From Theristus sp. LFF4_11 (taxonomy: Eukaryota; Nematoda; Chromadorea; Monhysterida; Xyalidae): a stretch of DNA of 64,000 bases. A model generated the notes under the pieces. That model did not search any database. It saw nothing but the letters and a program-made list of their open reading frames with translations, and was not told the DNA's origin. A program made the position numbers and the translations under genes. The number at the start of each line of letters is the position of its first letter. Position 1 is the stretch's first letter. Where the stretch lies: NCBI GenBank assembly GCA_030248135.1, contig JASANC010000952.1:1-64000 (forward strand). Reading direction: 5' to 3'. Shown one piece after another: positions 11,301 through 21,538 of the stretch.

Positions 11301-14300
11301 GACGCTTGGCTTCGTTTACAATTGCGTATAGAATGTGCAATGAGTCGTAAACTCTCTCAAATTGAATAAAACAACAACAAACTCCTTCAAGTGCAGCAGT
11401 TTCATGCACCAAGTATTGATAATGATTCAGTCAGATATATTGTCCGATCAGAGGCAATGCAAAATATTGGAGCTCAATATTCAAGATATTCAAACATCGA
11501 CCATGAAATTCAAACGATTAATCAATCGAGCGCACCTGGTTTGCACTAAAAACAGTTTGACACAAAGCTCAGCGTCCTAAAAAATAGAACGTTTTGGTTT
11601 TTCTTTTCGTCACACAGTAATTCCTTTTCACAGTAGCTCGAACCCACGTTGGCACTGCTCTTGAACGTTTTGGTGTTCCTAAATGATAACGAAAACATAC
11701 ATTAGCGCGCTTTTCAACACCGTTACAGTAGTGATTTCCAAAATTCATCCTCTTCCACCGCACCGACCTCCGCCGTCTCCAAGAGCATCTCAATCAACGC
11801 CTCGCGCTCGGCGGTCGCTTGCGCCCCGCACTGCTCGGGCCCGTCCGACTCGCCCCACCACTGCTGCGTCCGTTTGCCCGGCCGAAAGTCGGAGCGGCCG
11901 GTGGCGAGCGACCGTTTGCCCGGTCGCCATCGACCGCGACCCAGCGCGAAGCTGCGTTTGCCCGGTCGAAAGTCGCTTCGCCCGACCGCCAGGCTTCGTT
12001 TGCCCGGGCGGAATTGCGTGCGTCCGAGAGCCAGCGAGCGCTTCGCAGCGAACGGCCGCCCGAAGGCGTCGTCGAGTCGCCACGATTGGCGTCGTCCGGG
12101 ACGCCAGAAGCCGCGACCCAACGCGAGACTCCGTTTGCGCATGTTGAACACGGTCAGCGGCCAAGAGCGTTTGCCCGGGCGAAAGTGACTCCGGCCGAGT
12201 GCGAGCGAGCGTTTCTCGATGAGCCCCATGAAGGGGCGGCTGTCAATAACGCCACCAGCCGGCTGGTCGGATGCGGCAGCGCTGGATGCAGGCGAAGTTG
12301 CGGTACATGCGGTGCACACAGCCAGCAACAGCAGCAGCATTGCAGCGCAACGGGGCTGGTGCGCGTCCACGTCGCTCATTTGGAATGCGGGAAACAGCTG
12401 AGCTGCGATTTGCCTTTGAATCTCTGCAAATTTTGAGGAATTTGGATGGATTGACGTCTCGGCACTCAGACAGATGATTGAAGTGAAAATGGAATGAGAC
12501 AGGGATTTTGTTCTCGTTCGACGAAAAACTGATTTTGACGTTTCGAATTTTTGTTCATTTCATTTCATTTGAACACGTGATTTGGCGTGCTGTGATAATT
12601 ATATCGACTATGAATAAGCGGTCAAATCAGGAGAATTTTCAATTAATACGGGAAAATGACAATTTATACTTGCATGGCGTTTTTGCCCGGGATACAATGC
12701 GTTGCGCATGTGAATGTGCGTGCTCTTGCTCTTGCCGCAATTTCACTTTCCATTCACACACGTGTGTTCAACTTTCAGCCTAAACAAAAACTCAAAATCA
12801 CCTGCTAAAACATGTCGCGTGGCGTGGGCATGATACAAAAACAAAAACGCCTTCGGACTGCGTTTAAAACAAAGGCGTAAACACAGCAAATACACTCGAT
12901 ATCCACAGAACAAAATCAATCAAAATCTTGACAGCCAACCGGGAAACGAAAATATATGCATTGAGAGAAGCAAATTGCAGATTGAAAGTTTACTTGATGA
13001 TTTTTTGCAGTCTGTTTACTGTTTTGCAGCTGAAGCACGCCACTCTGCTGGACGAAGAATGTGAAATGCTACGCCGCGGTCTGGAGGCAGCGACGCGCGT
13101 CGCAAACTGGTACTCCGAAAGACTCTGCAATTTGGACACGCGGCGAAAACTGCTCAGCAAAGGAATGGTGCCACTGGTTAGTGACGTGTTGCTCTTTGCT
13201 GACGCAACATTCAGTGCTACTGCCTGTAGCATCAGTGCTACTGGTGCTGATCGTTGTCGTGAGTAGGCGATTCGGCAGAAACGCTACAGAAGCGGCTAGC
13301 ATTTTCCACTTGCTGGGAGAATGTCACGGTGTTGCTAATGTATCCGCGATCTAATTTCTATGAGCTCACCCGTGAAACCGCATGTATGGTTCCGCTTTCG
13401 CGCGTTTCACTTGCACACACACACACACGCATGCATTCATCAACATCAAATATCCGCTTCCAGTTTTTCTGCGTTTCGAAATGCGCGTTAACCACCAGCA
13501 TAAACTGTGCGCAATAAAAATTCATTAAAAAAATACACTCGCCTGAGGCAAAATTAGCACTCCATTGTAATGCGAATGAAAAGCTAGTTTTCATGGTGAG
13601 AGATTATCGTTCACAAAAACCGCGCCGCGGTAGGTGGCTAAACTATTCCGAAATCGACATAGCCGCCTATGGTGGGTAAGTGTGGTGTGTCGTGAAAGCA
13701 CATTAATTGCGCGATAACCTGACCTTGAGCAAAGTGTTCTCGCAGGAGTCCGCTGTGCATGAGCAACGTCTCAACTATCTCCGCGCGCACATCGCCGAGT
13801 TGAACCGGCGAATCAGCGCTCTGATGGCCTCCAGTGAGCGGGCGTTCCCGAGCGCAATGCGGCAAGACGCGCGCGCCGGTTTACCGCAACCGGAGGACGA
13901 TGAACTGCACTGGCTGAAGCTGCAGAACAGACGACTCACCGATGTACGCTTAAGAGTAGGAACCTACAACGACTTTATTGCGAGCAGCAACTCATCGAAA
14001 ATCAAAAATCATTTTTGCAAAAAAAATTAAATATGAATGCCAATCCGCTCGCTTATGTGACATTCAATGGTGACACACGCGATTACAGTCGAACTCTAAA
14101 TGATAGGCAATCAGCTGATTGGTGGTGTGGTCACGTGCATGCATGCGCTTTCTGTGCACGGACGACATGCCTGCACATAAAGCATACATCACGTGACCTG
14201 GACCACCAACCAATCAGCTCATTCCCTATAATTTAGAGAGTTCCATTGTAGGCGCATTCATTCGAACGCCATCATACGTTACGCTAAACATCAATCAATG

Positions 14301-14599
14301 GTCAACAATTTGTCGACGAAACTGTCTTTTGGTCAACAAACGCTCGACCATTGATTGTTCAGCGCACAATCGAGCTCTTCAGAAACAGGGTATTCTTTTG
14401 ACAAAAACAGGAGCTCGCGGACAAATCACGTGAATTGGAGCATCTGGAGGCTGAGCGAGAGCACGTGATCAGAGAGGCGTTTCAGTGGGCACCCTCGCAG
14501 ACTGCGGTGGCACATGGTGCCGTGCGGAGTCACTATGCGCGCACGCCCACGGTACACCGCAGTACGCTGACGCCGGCAGTGCATGCCACCTTGATTTGA
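8354..14599 (+). CDS. SAPCD (suppressor APC domain)-like coiled-coil protein
   Basis: Seven exons join in frame to give 570 residues: 8354-8564, 9201-9712, 10004-10292, 10859-11025, 13030-13176, 13746-13943 and 14411-14599. The N-terminus has an EF-hand-like helical module (LRALFERLDLPGDGFV) running across the first splice to NGMLTFERVVASLRLAL, as in SAPCD1/2. A long Ser/Pro/Asn-rich middle with a poly-Gln run follows. The C-terminus is coiled coil, with EMLRRGLEAATRVANWYSER and LKLQNRRLTDELADKSRELE, again matching SAPCD2. In animals SAPCD2 acts in cell polarity and spindle orientation; that role here is inference. An antisense neuropeptide gene lies in the 2-kb intron 11026-13029. Upstream UTR exons were not sought. 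Confidence 0.8.
8702..8810. mobile_element. Foldback MITE family C, copy 1
   Basis: Nearly perfect palindrome: GGCGCATTCATGAAACAGTA ... TACTGCTTCATGAATGCCGC, with a short asymmetric centre. Six copies of this ~90-110-bp element lie in the window. This one is in SAPCD intron 1. Confidence 0.85.
8949..9155 (+). mobile_element. MITE family A, copy 3
   Basis: Runs from ATCTTTTATTTTGGTCCCGC to CGCATTGAGTCGCAGGTC. It ends about 45 bp before the acceptor of SAPCD exon 2. Confidence 0.85.
10308..10580. mobile_element. Foldback MITE family B, copy 1
   Basis: Palindromic element bounded by ATACCCGCGCGACGGTG and its near complement ending in GGGTAT. The interior carries repeated CCTCAAAATGGTGCACAG units. 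The 10-bp flank GGTGCAGATC occurs on both sides, which fits a target-site duplication. The element begins 15 bp after the SAPCD exon 3 donor. Confidence 0.85.
11085..11260 (+). repeat. Interspersed repeat family K, diverged copy
   Basis: Diverged match to window positions 1-155 (TTGCGGTTTCGC, CATACCGCGG, ACATCAGCGAAC). It lies in the SAPCD intron between exon 4 and the antisense neuropeptide gene. Confidence 0.55.
11723..12379 (-). CDS. RPamide neuropeptide precursor (NLP-2/NLP-22-like)
   Basis: Single open frame of 218 residues from ATG 12379; a second ATG at 12340 (residue 14) opens directly onto a hydrophobic signal peptide (MLLLLLAVCTACTATS) and is the likelier start. The precursor contains six peptides that follow S-x-A-x-G-R-x-x-[FW]-R-P-G before dibasic sites: SLALGRSHFRPG, SLALGRGFWRPG, SLALGRTQFRPG, SLAVGRSDFRPG, SFALGRGRWRPG and SLATGRSDFRPG. 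The final Gly is the amide donor, so mature peptides end in RP-amide. C. elegans NLP-2, NLP-22 and NLP-23 make the same kind of peptide, which act on GnRH-like receptors in sleep/wake control. Two spacer peptides (SWPLTVFNMR and a 15-residue one) lack the motif. The gene is antisense within an intron of the SAPCD-like gene. Confidence 0.92.
   Translation of the reverse strand: MSDVDAHQPRCAAMLLLLLAVCTACTATSPASSAAASDQPAGGVIDSRPFMGLIEKRSLALGRSHFRPGKRSWPLTVFNMRKRSLALGRGFWRPGRRQSWRLDDAFGRPFAAKRSLALGRTQFRPGKRSLAVGRSDFRPGKRSFALGRGRWRPGKRSLATGRSDFRPGKRTQQWWGESDGPEQCGAQATAEREALIEMLLETAEVGAVEEDEFWKSLL
14083..14250. mobile_element. Foldback MITE family D, copy 1
   Basis: Inverted-repeat element: AGTCGAACTCTAAATGATAG and GGCAATCAGCTGATTGGTGG on the left, and ACCAACCAATCAGC...CCTATAATTTAGAGAG on the right, with GCATGCATGCG and CTGTGCA(C) motifs inside. 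It lies in the last SAPCD intron. Confidence 0.8.
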
Positions 14600-15192
14600 T
14601 TCCACTGTTCGTTTGCATATGTTATCGTTTTGGTTTTTATTCTGTGCATAATCTCCGAGGTAATTTTCTGTTGTTGAAATAATGCAGTTTTCACTGGAAT
14701 AATGCGGACAATAATGCGTTATCAGGCGATCTTTTTTCCTGTTGTTCCAAACCTAACACGACCACAACAACAACTCAGGTTTTTGTCTCTTCTCACATTT
14801 GGATTGTTTCCTCGTTTGCAGTTTGATGTTTTCAAGCTTTCTAAACATTCATTCATATGGCATTTTAAAAGTCCATTTCTGTGGCGTTGTTTTTAAAATC
14901 TCAGAATTTGTATTTTTATCAAAGTTATTCAGCATTTTTCTTTTGACAATTTATTTCGGCGGAGAAAACTGACATGAAAATTATCAAATGATATGCAAAT
15001 CAGATTATTGATAGCTTTTGATTTTGTCTGAACGTGATTATTGTGATGGTAGTCACAATTCGATAATACGCCGTGTAACTCCAAAATCATCTACCCTGTT
15101 TGTCAGTTTACAAAAACAAACGAAATGTACACAGTTTTGTAAAAACAACAAAATAAAAAAGGAACATCTGGCGATCTCCTGTGTGCGGGTTT
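14600..15192. other. Intergenic, nothing recognised
   Basis: AT-rich sequence after the SAPCD stop codon. I see no exon, RNA gene or known repeat in it. Confidence 0.5.
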
Positions 15193-15679
15193 TCATCGCT
15201 GGTTCAATTCCAACGGTCGATCTAGTGGTGTGCTGGATATACTGATACCAGTATCATTTCGAAGACCCGCTGATGATGTTTCACAACGCTCGTTTGAACT
15301 GAGCAACTGTTCGCTCACTGTACTACAGTCTCGACGTTGCATTTGAGCTTGATTTCTTCCGCCGTTCGAAGCGTCCACCAGCACAGATCGGCGTTTCTGA
15401 GTGGCTTCGTCAGCTTTTTCAGCGTCATTCAAAATCTGAGAGTCACCAGTTTTGTCGCCGTCTCGCTTGACGGTCGAGTGTGCGCGTCTGTATCGGTTGT
15501 GCGTGTTGTGTCTTTCTGTGTTCTGTTGTTGTTGCTCATCAGCGGTGTCGTCTGTCCCATTGCAGTGCACGTACTCCACTGGCAACAACAGATCACCGTT
15601 CGGGTACAGTGGCGGACAGTACGAATACGATGACCGGCCATTGGCGGCGAAACGACGCATCGAGTCGGCTAGTTCCAGG
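15193..15679 (-). CDS. Possible last exon of an unidentified gene
   Basis: Minus-strand open frame that follows an acceptor-like AATTTCAG (15687-15680) and ends at TGA 15195. It encodes about 160 mostly hydrophilic residues, starting LELADSMRRFAANGRSSYSY and containing a QQQQ run. Protein-like composition and the acceptor suggest a terminal exon. I find no family resemblance, and upstream exons would lie beyond repeat-filled DNA (15858-19697). A minus-strand stretch at 19740-19870 (MQKLDASATTDGTKRIG...) ending in a CAG|GTGGTG donor might belong to the same gene, but the phases do not join directly. A random open frame remains possible. Confidence 0.35.
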
Positions 15680-15857
15680 CTGAAATTGGTTATTGGTCAA
15701 TGGATGTATAATGCCAAATGAGGCCGTGATTGGCCAGAGCCAAATGATCAGCGCGCTCAATCAATCAATCCGTGCACTGTAAAAAAACATGGGACATGAA
15801 AACAAGCTGACGATGGCAAACGCCTATGAAAACGTCGGCTGCTTTTGCATTGGAACT

Positions 15858-16529
15858 AGGGTTGTTAAAAAAAACAAAAATCGTCATTTTTGTTTTTTAA
15901 AGAAAATTTAAAAAAAAATCCAAAAATCAAAGTTGTGCTAAATCAATCAGGGAGTCCGAAGAACCACATATGATATGCAAGCGCCTCCCGAATGACTCCC
16001 GTATGGCGGAACTTTGCAGATTTTGTTTTGGTGACCTCAATTAGTTCTTTTCCAAACCGTCACCATGCCTCTTCTTGTGTTTTGACCTCCAAAACGTCAC
16101 TAATTGTCCCCTGTCCCCAGCTAACCTAATGCTAAAGTGAAGACAAACATATATACCGCCTTGAAATTCGATCAATTCTTCTGATGATGTCGCGACGACA
16201 CGACACGAAGCAGCAACCAGACAACGTAGCGCTTGCAAACGGAGCAGCGAGCACAATCGGACGCTCTGCGAGGCGAATTGTCACCTTATCTGCATCGGAA
16301 ATGGTAGGCCAAGCTTTGGGACGCTCAAAAACTTCATCGCAGATGTTGTCGAAGCCTAAAATCAGTCGGTAAAACGGTCCAAAATCGACTGCTGACGGTT
16401 TTTACGAGGTAATACCAAAGAAAATTTTTGTTGAACTTTCGAAAAATTTTGCCAAATTTGAGGTTTTCAGAGCATATTAGAAGAAATTTTTTTGAATTTT
16501 TTAAAAAAAAATCGGCATTTTTGTTTTTT

Positions 16530-16566
<37 letters not shown>

Positions 16567-16595
16567 TTTTTTGGGGCACCTCTTTTGGGGGGAAA
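15858..16595. mobile_element. Degenerate relative of AT-rich element family G
   Basis: Starts ACTAGGGTTGTTAAAAAAAA and contains a stretch near 16430-16540 (GAACTTTCGAAAAATTTTGCC, GAGGTTTTCAGAGCATATTAG) matching the inside of the element at 34979-36042. The right end is lost in a T run next to the large foldback. Nothing else is seen here apart from short frames. Confidence 0.45.
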
Positions 16596-16597
16596 CC

Positions 16598-19500
16598 AGG
16601 TTAACACCGTTTGCAAATAAGAGTGGGGGGGCCCTAGGAACATTCCGTGATACATGGAAAAGTTTTTAAACCAAGGGTGCAGGGACATTCTACTAATCAA
16701 GGCGCTTCAGGTTTACCCCCTGAGTACCCCCTGATTATGCCTATAAAGGTCGTTTTTAGGGTGCGGAAGTTGAAAAACCCTCGATTTTTTGCGATTTTTC
16801 GCAAAGTGTACCTTTTTAGCCCTACCGTATCTCGTAGTTGCACAGTTTCTGGAACCTCACACAGTATTCACGTGAAAGATCTTGCGGAGTTCTTTAAGGC
16901 CCTGTATCAATGAGCCCTTGCAAGGGGGGTCCCTGAGGTGCTACGACGCTAGTTAAAATTACTTTTTTTTAAAAATTACGCTATTTTTTTGAAACATTTT
17001 TTTGAGCTCATAAACACAATTTTTCGATTTTCATTTTTGGTTCTACAGGGGGGTTTTCGGGGTCGCTGAATTCGAATCTGATCTTAGATTTTTGCCCCGG
17101 GCATTTTTTTGCCTTAAAATTGGGCAAAAACACATTTTTTGCGTTTTCCAGTGTTTTTTGGTTTTAATTTTTAATTTTAAGTGCGGATTTTTTTAACAAA
17201 GCTGTTTTACAACAGCCTTACAACCGCTGTATTGAAATCAGTTTTGATATTTTGCAACTGACCATTTGCCCACCCAAAAAATGGGTAAAAAGTTGATTTT
17301 TTTGCTTTTTGCACACGTTTTCGTTTCACAGTGAAAAAATCAAATTAGAAACAACTTGTAATTTTAATTTTTTGTTCTACATGGAGGGTTTCAATGTCGC
17401 TGAATTCGAATCTGACCTTAGATTTTTGTCCCGGGTTTTTTTTTGCTCGAAAAGTTGGGCAAAAACACATTTTTATGCGTTTTCCAGTAGTTTTTTGTTT
17501 TAATTTTTAATTTTAAATGCGAATTTTTTTAACAAAGCTGTTTTATAACAGCCATACAACCGCTGTATCTGAATCTGTTTTGATATTTTGCAACTGACCA
17601 CTTGTCCACTTAAAAAATGGGTAAAAAGTTGATTTTTTTGCTTTTTGCACACGTTTTCGTTTCACAATGAAAAATCAAGTTAGAAACAACTTGTAATTTT
17701 AATTTTTAGTTTTCCAGGGAGGTTTTCAAGATCGCTGAATTTGAATCTGACCTTAGATTTTTGCCCCGGGCATTTTTATTGCTCTAAAAATGGAAAAAAA
17801 CACATTTTTACGCGTTTTCCAGTGGTTCTGCCCAATTTTTAAAGCAAAAAAATGCCCGGGGCAAAAATCTAAAGTCTGATTCGAATTCAGCGACTCCGAA
17901 AACCCCTCTGTAGAATTAAAAATTAAAAATACAAATTGTTTCTAAACTGATTTTTTTACTGTGAAACGAAATAGTGTGCAAAAAGCAAAAAAAACCCAAC
18001 TTTTTACTCATTTTTTGGGTGGGTAAGTGGTCAGTTGCAAAATATCAAAACTGATTCAGATACAGCGGTTGTAAGGCTGTTATGAAACTGTTTTTTTAAA
18101 CAACTCTACATTTAAAACTAAAAATTAAAACAAAAAACCACTGGAAAACGCATAAAAATGTGTTTTTGCCCCATTTTAAGAGCAATAAAAATGCCCGGGG
18201 CAAAAATCTAAGGTCAGATTCAAATTCAGCGATCTTGAAAATTCCCTGGAGAACTAAAAATTAAAATTACAAGTTGTTTCTAACTTGATTTTTTCACTGT
18301 GAAACGAAAACGTGTGCAAAAAGCAAAAAAATCAACTTTTTACCCATTTTTTGGGTGGGCAAGTGGTCAGTTGCAAAATATCAAAACTGATTCAGATACA
18401 GCGGTTGTAAGGCTGTTATGAAACTGTTTTTTAAACAACTCTACATTTAAAACTAAAAATTAAAACAAAAAACCACTGGAAAACGCATAAAAATGTGTTT
18501 TTGCCCTATTTTTAGAGCAATAAAAATGCCCGGGGCAAAAATCTAAGGTCAGATTCGAATTCAGCGATCTTGAAAACCTCCCTGGAAAACTAAAAATTAA
18601 AATTACAAGTTGTTTCTAACTTGATTTTTCATTGTGAAACGAAAACGTGTGCAAAAAGCAAAAAAATCAACTTTTTACCCATTTTTTAAGTGGACAAGTG
18701 GTCAGTTGCAAAATATCAAAACAGATTCAGATACAGCGGTTGTATGGCTGTTATAAAACAGCTTTGTTAAAAAAAATCCGCATTTAAAATTAAAAATTAA
18801 AACAAAAAACCACTGGAAAACGCATAAAAATGTGTTTTTGCCCAACTTTTAAAGCAAAAAAAGCCCGGGACAAAAATCTAAGGTCAGATTCGAATTCAGC
18901 GACCCCGAAACCCTCCATGTAGAACTAAAAATTTAAATTACAAGTTGTTTCTAGCTTGATTTTTTCACTGTGAAACGAAAACGTGTGTAAAAAGCAAAAA
19001 AATCAACTTTTTACCCATTTTTTGGGTGGGCAAGTTGTCAGTTGCAAAATATCAAAACTGATTCCGATACAGCGGTTGTAAGGCTGTTGTAAAACAGCTT
19101 TGTTAAAAAAATCCGCACTTAAAATTAAAAATTAAAACCAAAAAACACTGGAAAACGCAAAAAAATGTGTTTTTGCCCAATTTTAGGGCAAAAAAATGCC
19201 CGGGGCAATAATCTAAGATCATATTCGAATTCAGCGACCCCGAAAACCCCCTGTAGAACCAAAAATGAAAATCGAAAAATTGTGTTTATGAGCTCAAAAA
19301 AATGTTTAAAAAAATAGCGTAATTTTTAAAAAAAAGTAATTTTAACTAGCGTCGTAGCGCCTCAGGGACCCCCCTTGCAAGGGCTCATTGATACAGGGCC
19401 TTAAAGAACTCCGCAAGATCTTTCACGTGAATACTGTGTGAGGTTCCAGAAACTGTGCAACTACGAGATACGGTAGGGCTAAAAAGGTACACTTTGCGAA

Positions 19501-19697
19501 AAATCGCAAAAAATCGAGGGTTTTTCAACTTCCGCACCCTAAAAACGACCTTTATAGGCATAATCAGGGGGTACTCAGGGGGTAAACCTGAAGCGCCTTG
19601 ATTAGTAGAATGTCCCTGCACCCTTGGTTTGAAAAACTTTCCCATGTAGCGCTAGAATGCTTCCAGGCCCCCACTCTTATTTGCAAACGGTGTTAAC
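16598..19697. mobile_element. Large foldback element with tandem repeats in its arms
   Basis: A ~3.1-kb inverted repeat. The left end (GTTAACACCGTTTGCAAATA, then AGAGTGGGGG) is mirrored at the right end (CCCACTCTTATTTGCAAACG, then GTGTTAAC). Each arm has an outer ~450-bp unique segment and an inner array of ~330-bp units marked by GCTGAATTCGAATCTGACCT and TTTTTGCCCCGGGCATTTTT. The left arm has about 2.3 units and the right about 4.3, so the arms are unequal and the turning point is near 17825. The identical 77-residue frames on opposite arms are reflections of the repeat, not genes. No transposase is seen. Confidence 0.85.
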
Positions 19698-19883
19698 AAA
19701 ATGAAAAATTGGGGGGGGTGGGGAGAGGGGGGAAAGGACGAAGATGCTCAACGGAATCACCACCTGATCCTTTGTAAATACAATTGGAGGCAGTTCGCTT
19801 GTCTCCTCTGACGACACGCCGATGCGTTTTGTGCCGTCAGTGGTCGCGGATGCATCGAGCTTTTGCATGTTGCGCTTCGGCAA

Positions 19884-21538
19884 AGTTTTCAGTCGCTTTC
19901 TGCTTCTTGACGTACCGCTCGTTCAATAACAGTAGTCATTGTTTTTTTCATTGTCGCAATACATAAAATGCGTACATAGACGTCATTTTCGCCTAAAATC
20001 CGGCTCAAATTTGAAAATGGAGATTTTGTTATTGCGGAATTTACAGTTACAAAGGTACGAACGTGCGTACATATAATGCCAGCTCAGATTAGCGATGGAT
20101 GAAGCCCATGAGCATGTTTCATAAATTTCATCTTCGTTGCTACAATGCTTTGTGCTTGCTTATCTGGCTTTATGAAAGGAATGGGCAATAATGTTTGACG
20201 GATAGCTGCCTCCGAGTGAGAGAAGCCGTAAGCTCAAAAATTTTCACGATACACATACGCATGCAAAGTGACAGAATACAGCGCCAGAGAGCTGTGGGCG
20301 CTTTTGAAAGCGCGCACACACGCAATTTATAGTCGATGTTTTTTGTGGTTCTGCACCTTCTGTCCACTTTATACATGTAGCTATACCAAACGTCCTGATT
20401 GACTTGCAAAAAAAGTTTTTTAAGCATGTACTATATGACTCAAAACTCGATTGAGGAACCTTTTTGATGAAAGCACATAAATAAATTTTTATTGACGCTT
20501 TTCGGATCGGGCAGCAAAGTGGTGAGAACAAACACCCACGAGCGAACGAAGAAAATAAAATTACGTGAAATAAATAGAAAAATAGAAAATGCGAACCAGA
20601 CGATAAAAAACCGCCGCATGTCATACTGGCCGTGAATAAATGGAGATTTTTCATGCGGCTCTGAACGTCGCCAGCTAATCAGATTAACCGCAGATGGTAC
20701 GGGTGTTGCGTTGCCTTGCAACGTTCTTGCAAAATTGCAGCACGGGTATTTTCAACGGTGTAACATGGAACCTGCGTTTTGAAGCATATTTGCATGCATG
20801 TGCATGTTTTTCTAACCAATAAAACACTCCGTGTCGGGTTTCAGAGGCGAAAACGCATCACCTCTCAAAATCCTCCAATTAAATTTACCGACACTAAAAA
20901 AGTGTTCAACTTTATTTACCGGTATTTATTTATTTCGCGCAAAATACAGCGTTGGCGAGAGAAAGTCAAAGCAATTCAGTTTGAAGGGTCGTCGTTTGGC
21001 GTGAACAACAGAGCGTACTGCTCGTAAAGCTGCTGAAAATCTCTTAATAATAGGTTACCAGCAAATTTGGTGAAACTGAAAACAGAATTCTGGTGCGTGC
21101 GTTATAGCTTGTTTGCGGTAAAAAAATTCACGACAGCGGGCTGACTCTATAAAGTGCCTTTACCTTTTCCGGTTTTGTTGCCATATACTGAAAGTGACAC
21201 AGTTTAACCAGTCGTCACATTCACACACACAGCCTCGAAACACACAAACATAAAAATCCTCCATTATTATTCAATGAAGTTTTTACGTTGTTTGAGCTGG
21301 GTGTCCTAGTGGTTATATGAATCCAAAACATGAGAGGCCTACAACATCAGAGCCGGCAGAAACCAAGGTTGTTTCACTATGCATATTTTATTCTGTGCCG
21401 TAAATGCCAAGATTGATTCACGGCGCTCTCCCGGATATCCGGGTTTCGGAAAAGAAAAAAGCGCACGCGTCAGAGGAAAAAAACGAACATTTGATGCAAA
21501 CAACAACATGCAAGGACAACATTTTCGAACGATATTCA
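19884..21538. other. Intergenic, no gene seen
   Basis: No supportable exon or recognised repeat. A non-coding stretch downstream of the first MLT-10-like gene (which ends at 21539 on the minus strand). Confidence 0.45.

Noticed and set aside
11819..12436. Long plus-strand frame opposite the neuropeptide precursor
   Set aside because: The minus strand has signal peptide, dibasic sites and amidation signals; the plus frame is its GC-rich shadow.
16647..16913. Open frame of 88 residues, repeated on the minus strand at 19385-19645
   Set aside because: The two are the same sequence in mirrored arms of the foldback element, with no homologue or start context; a repeat effect, not a gene.
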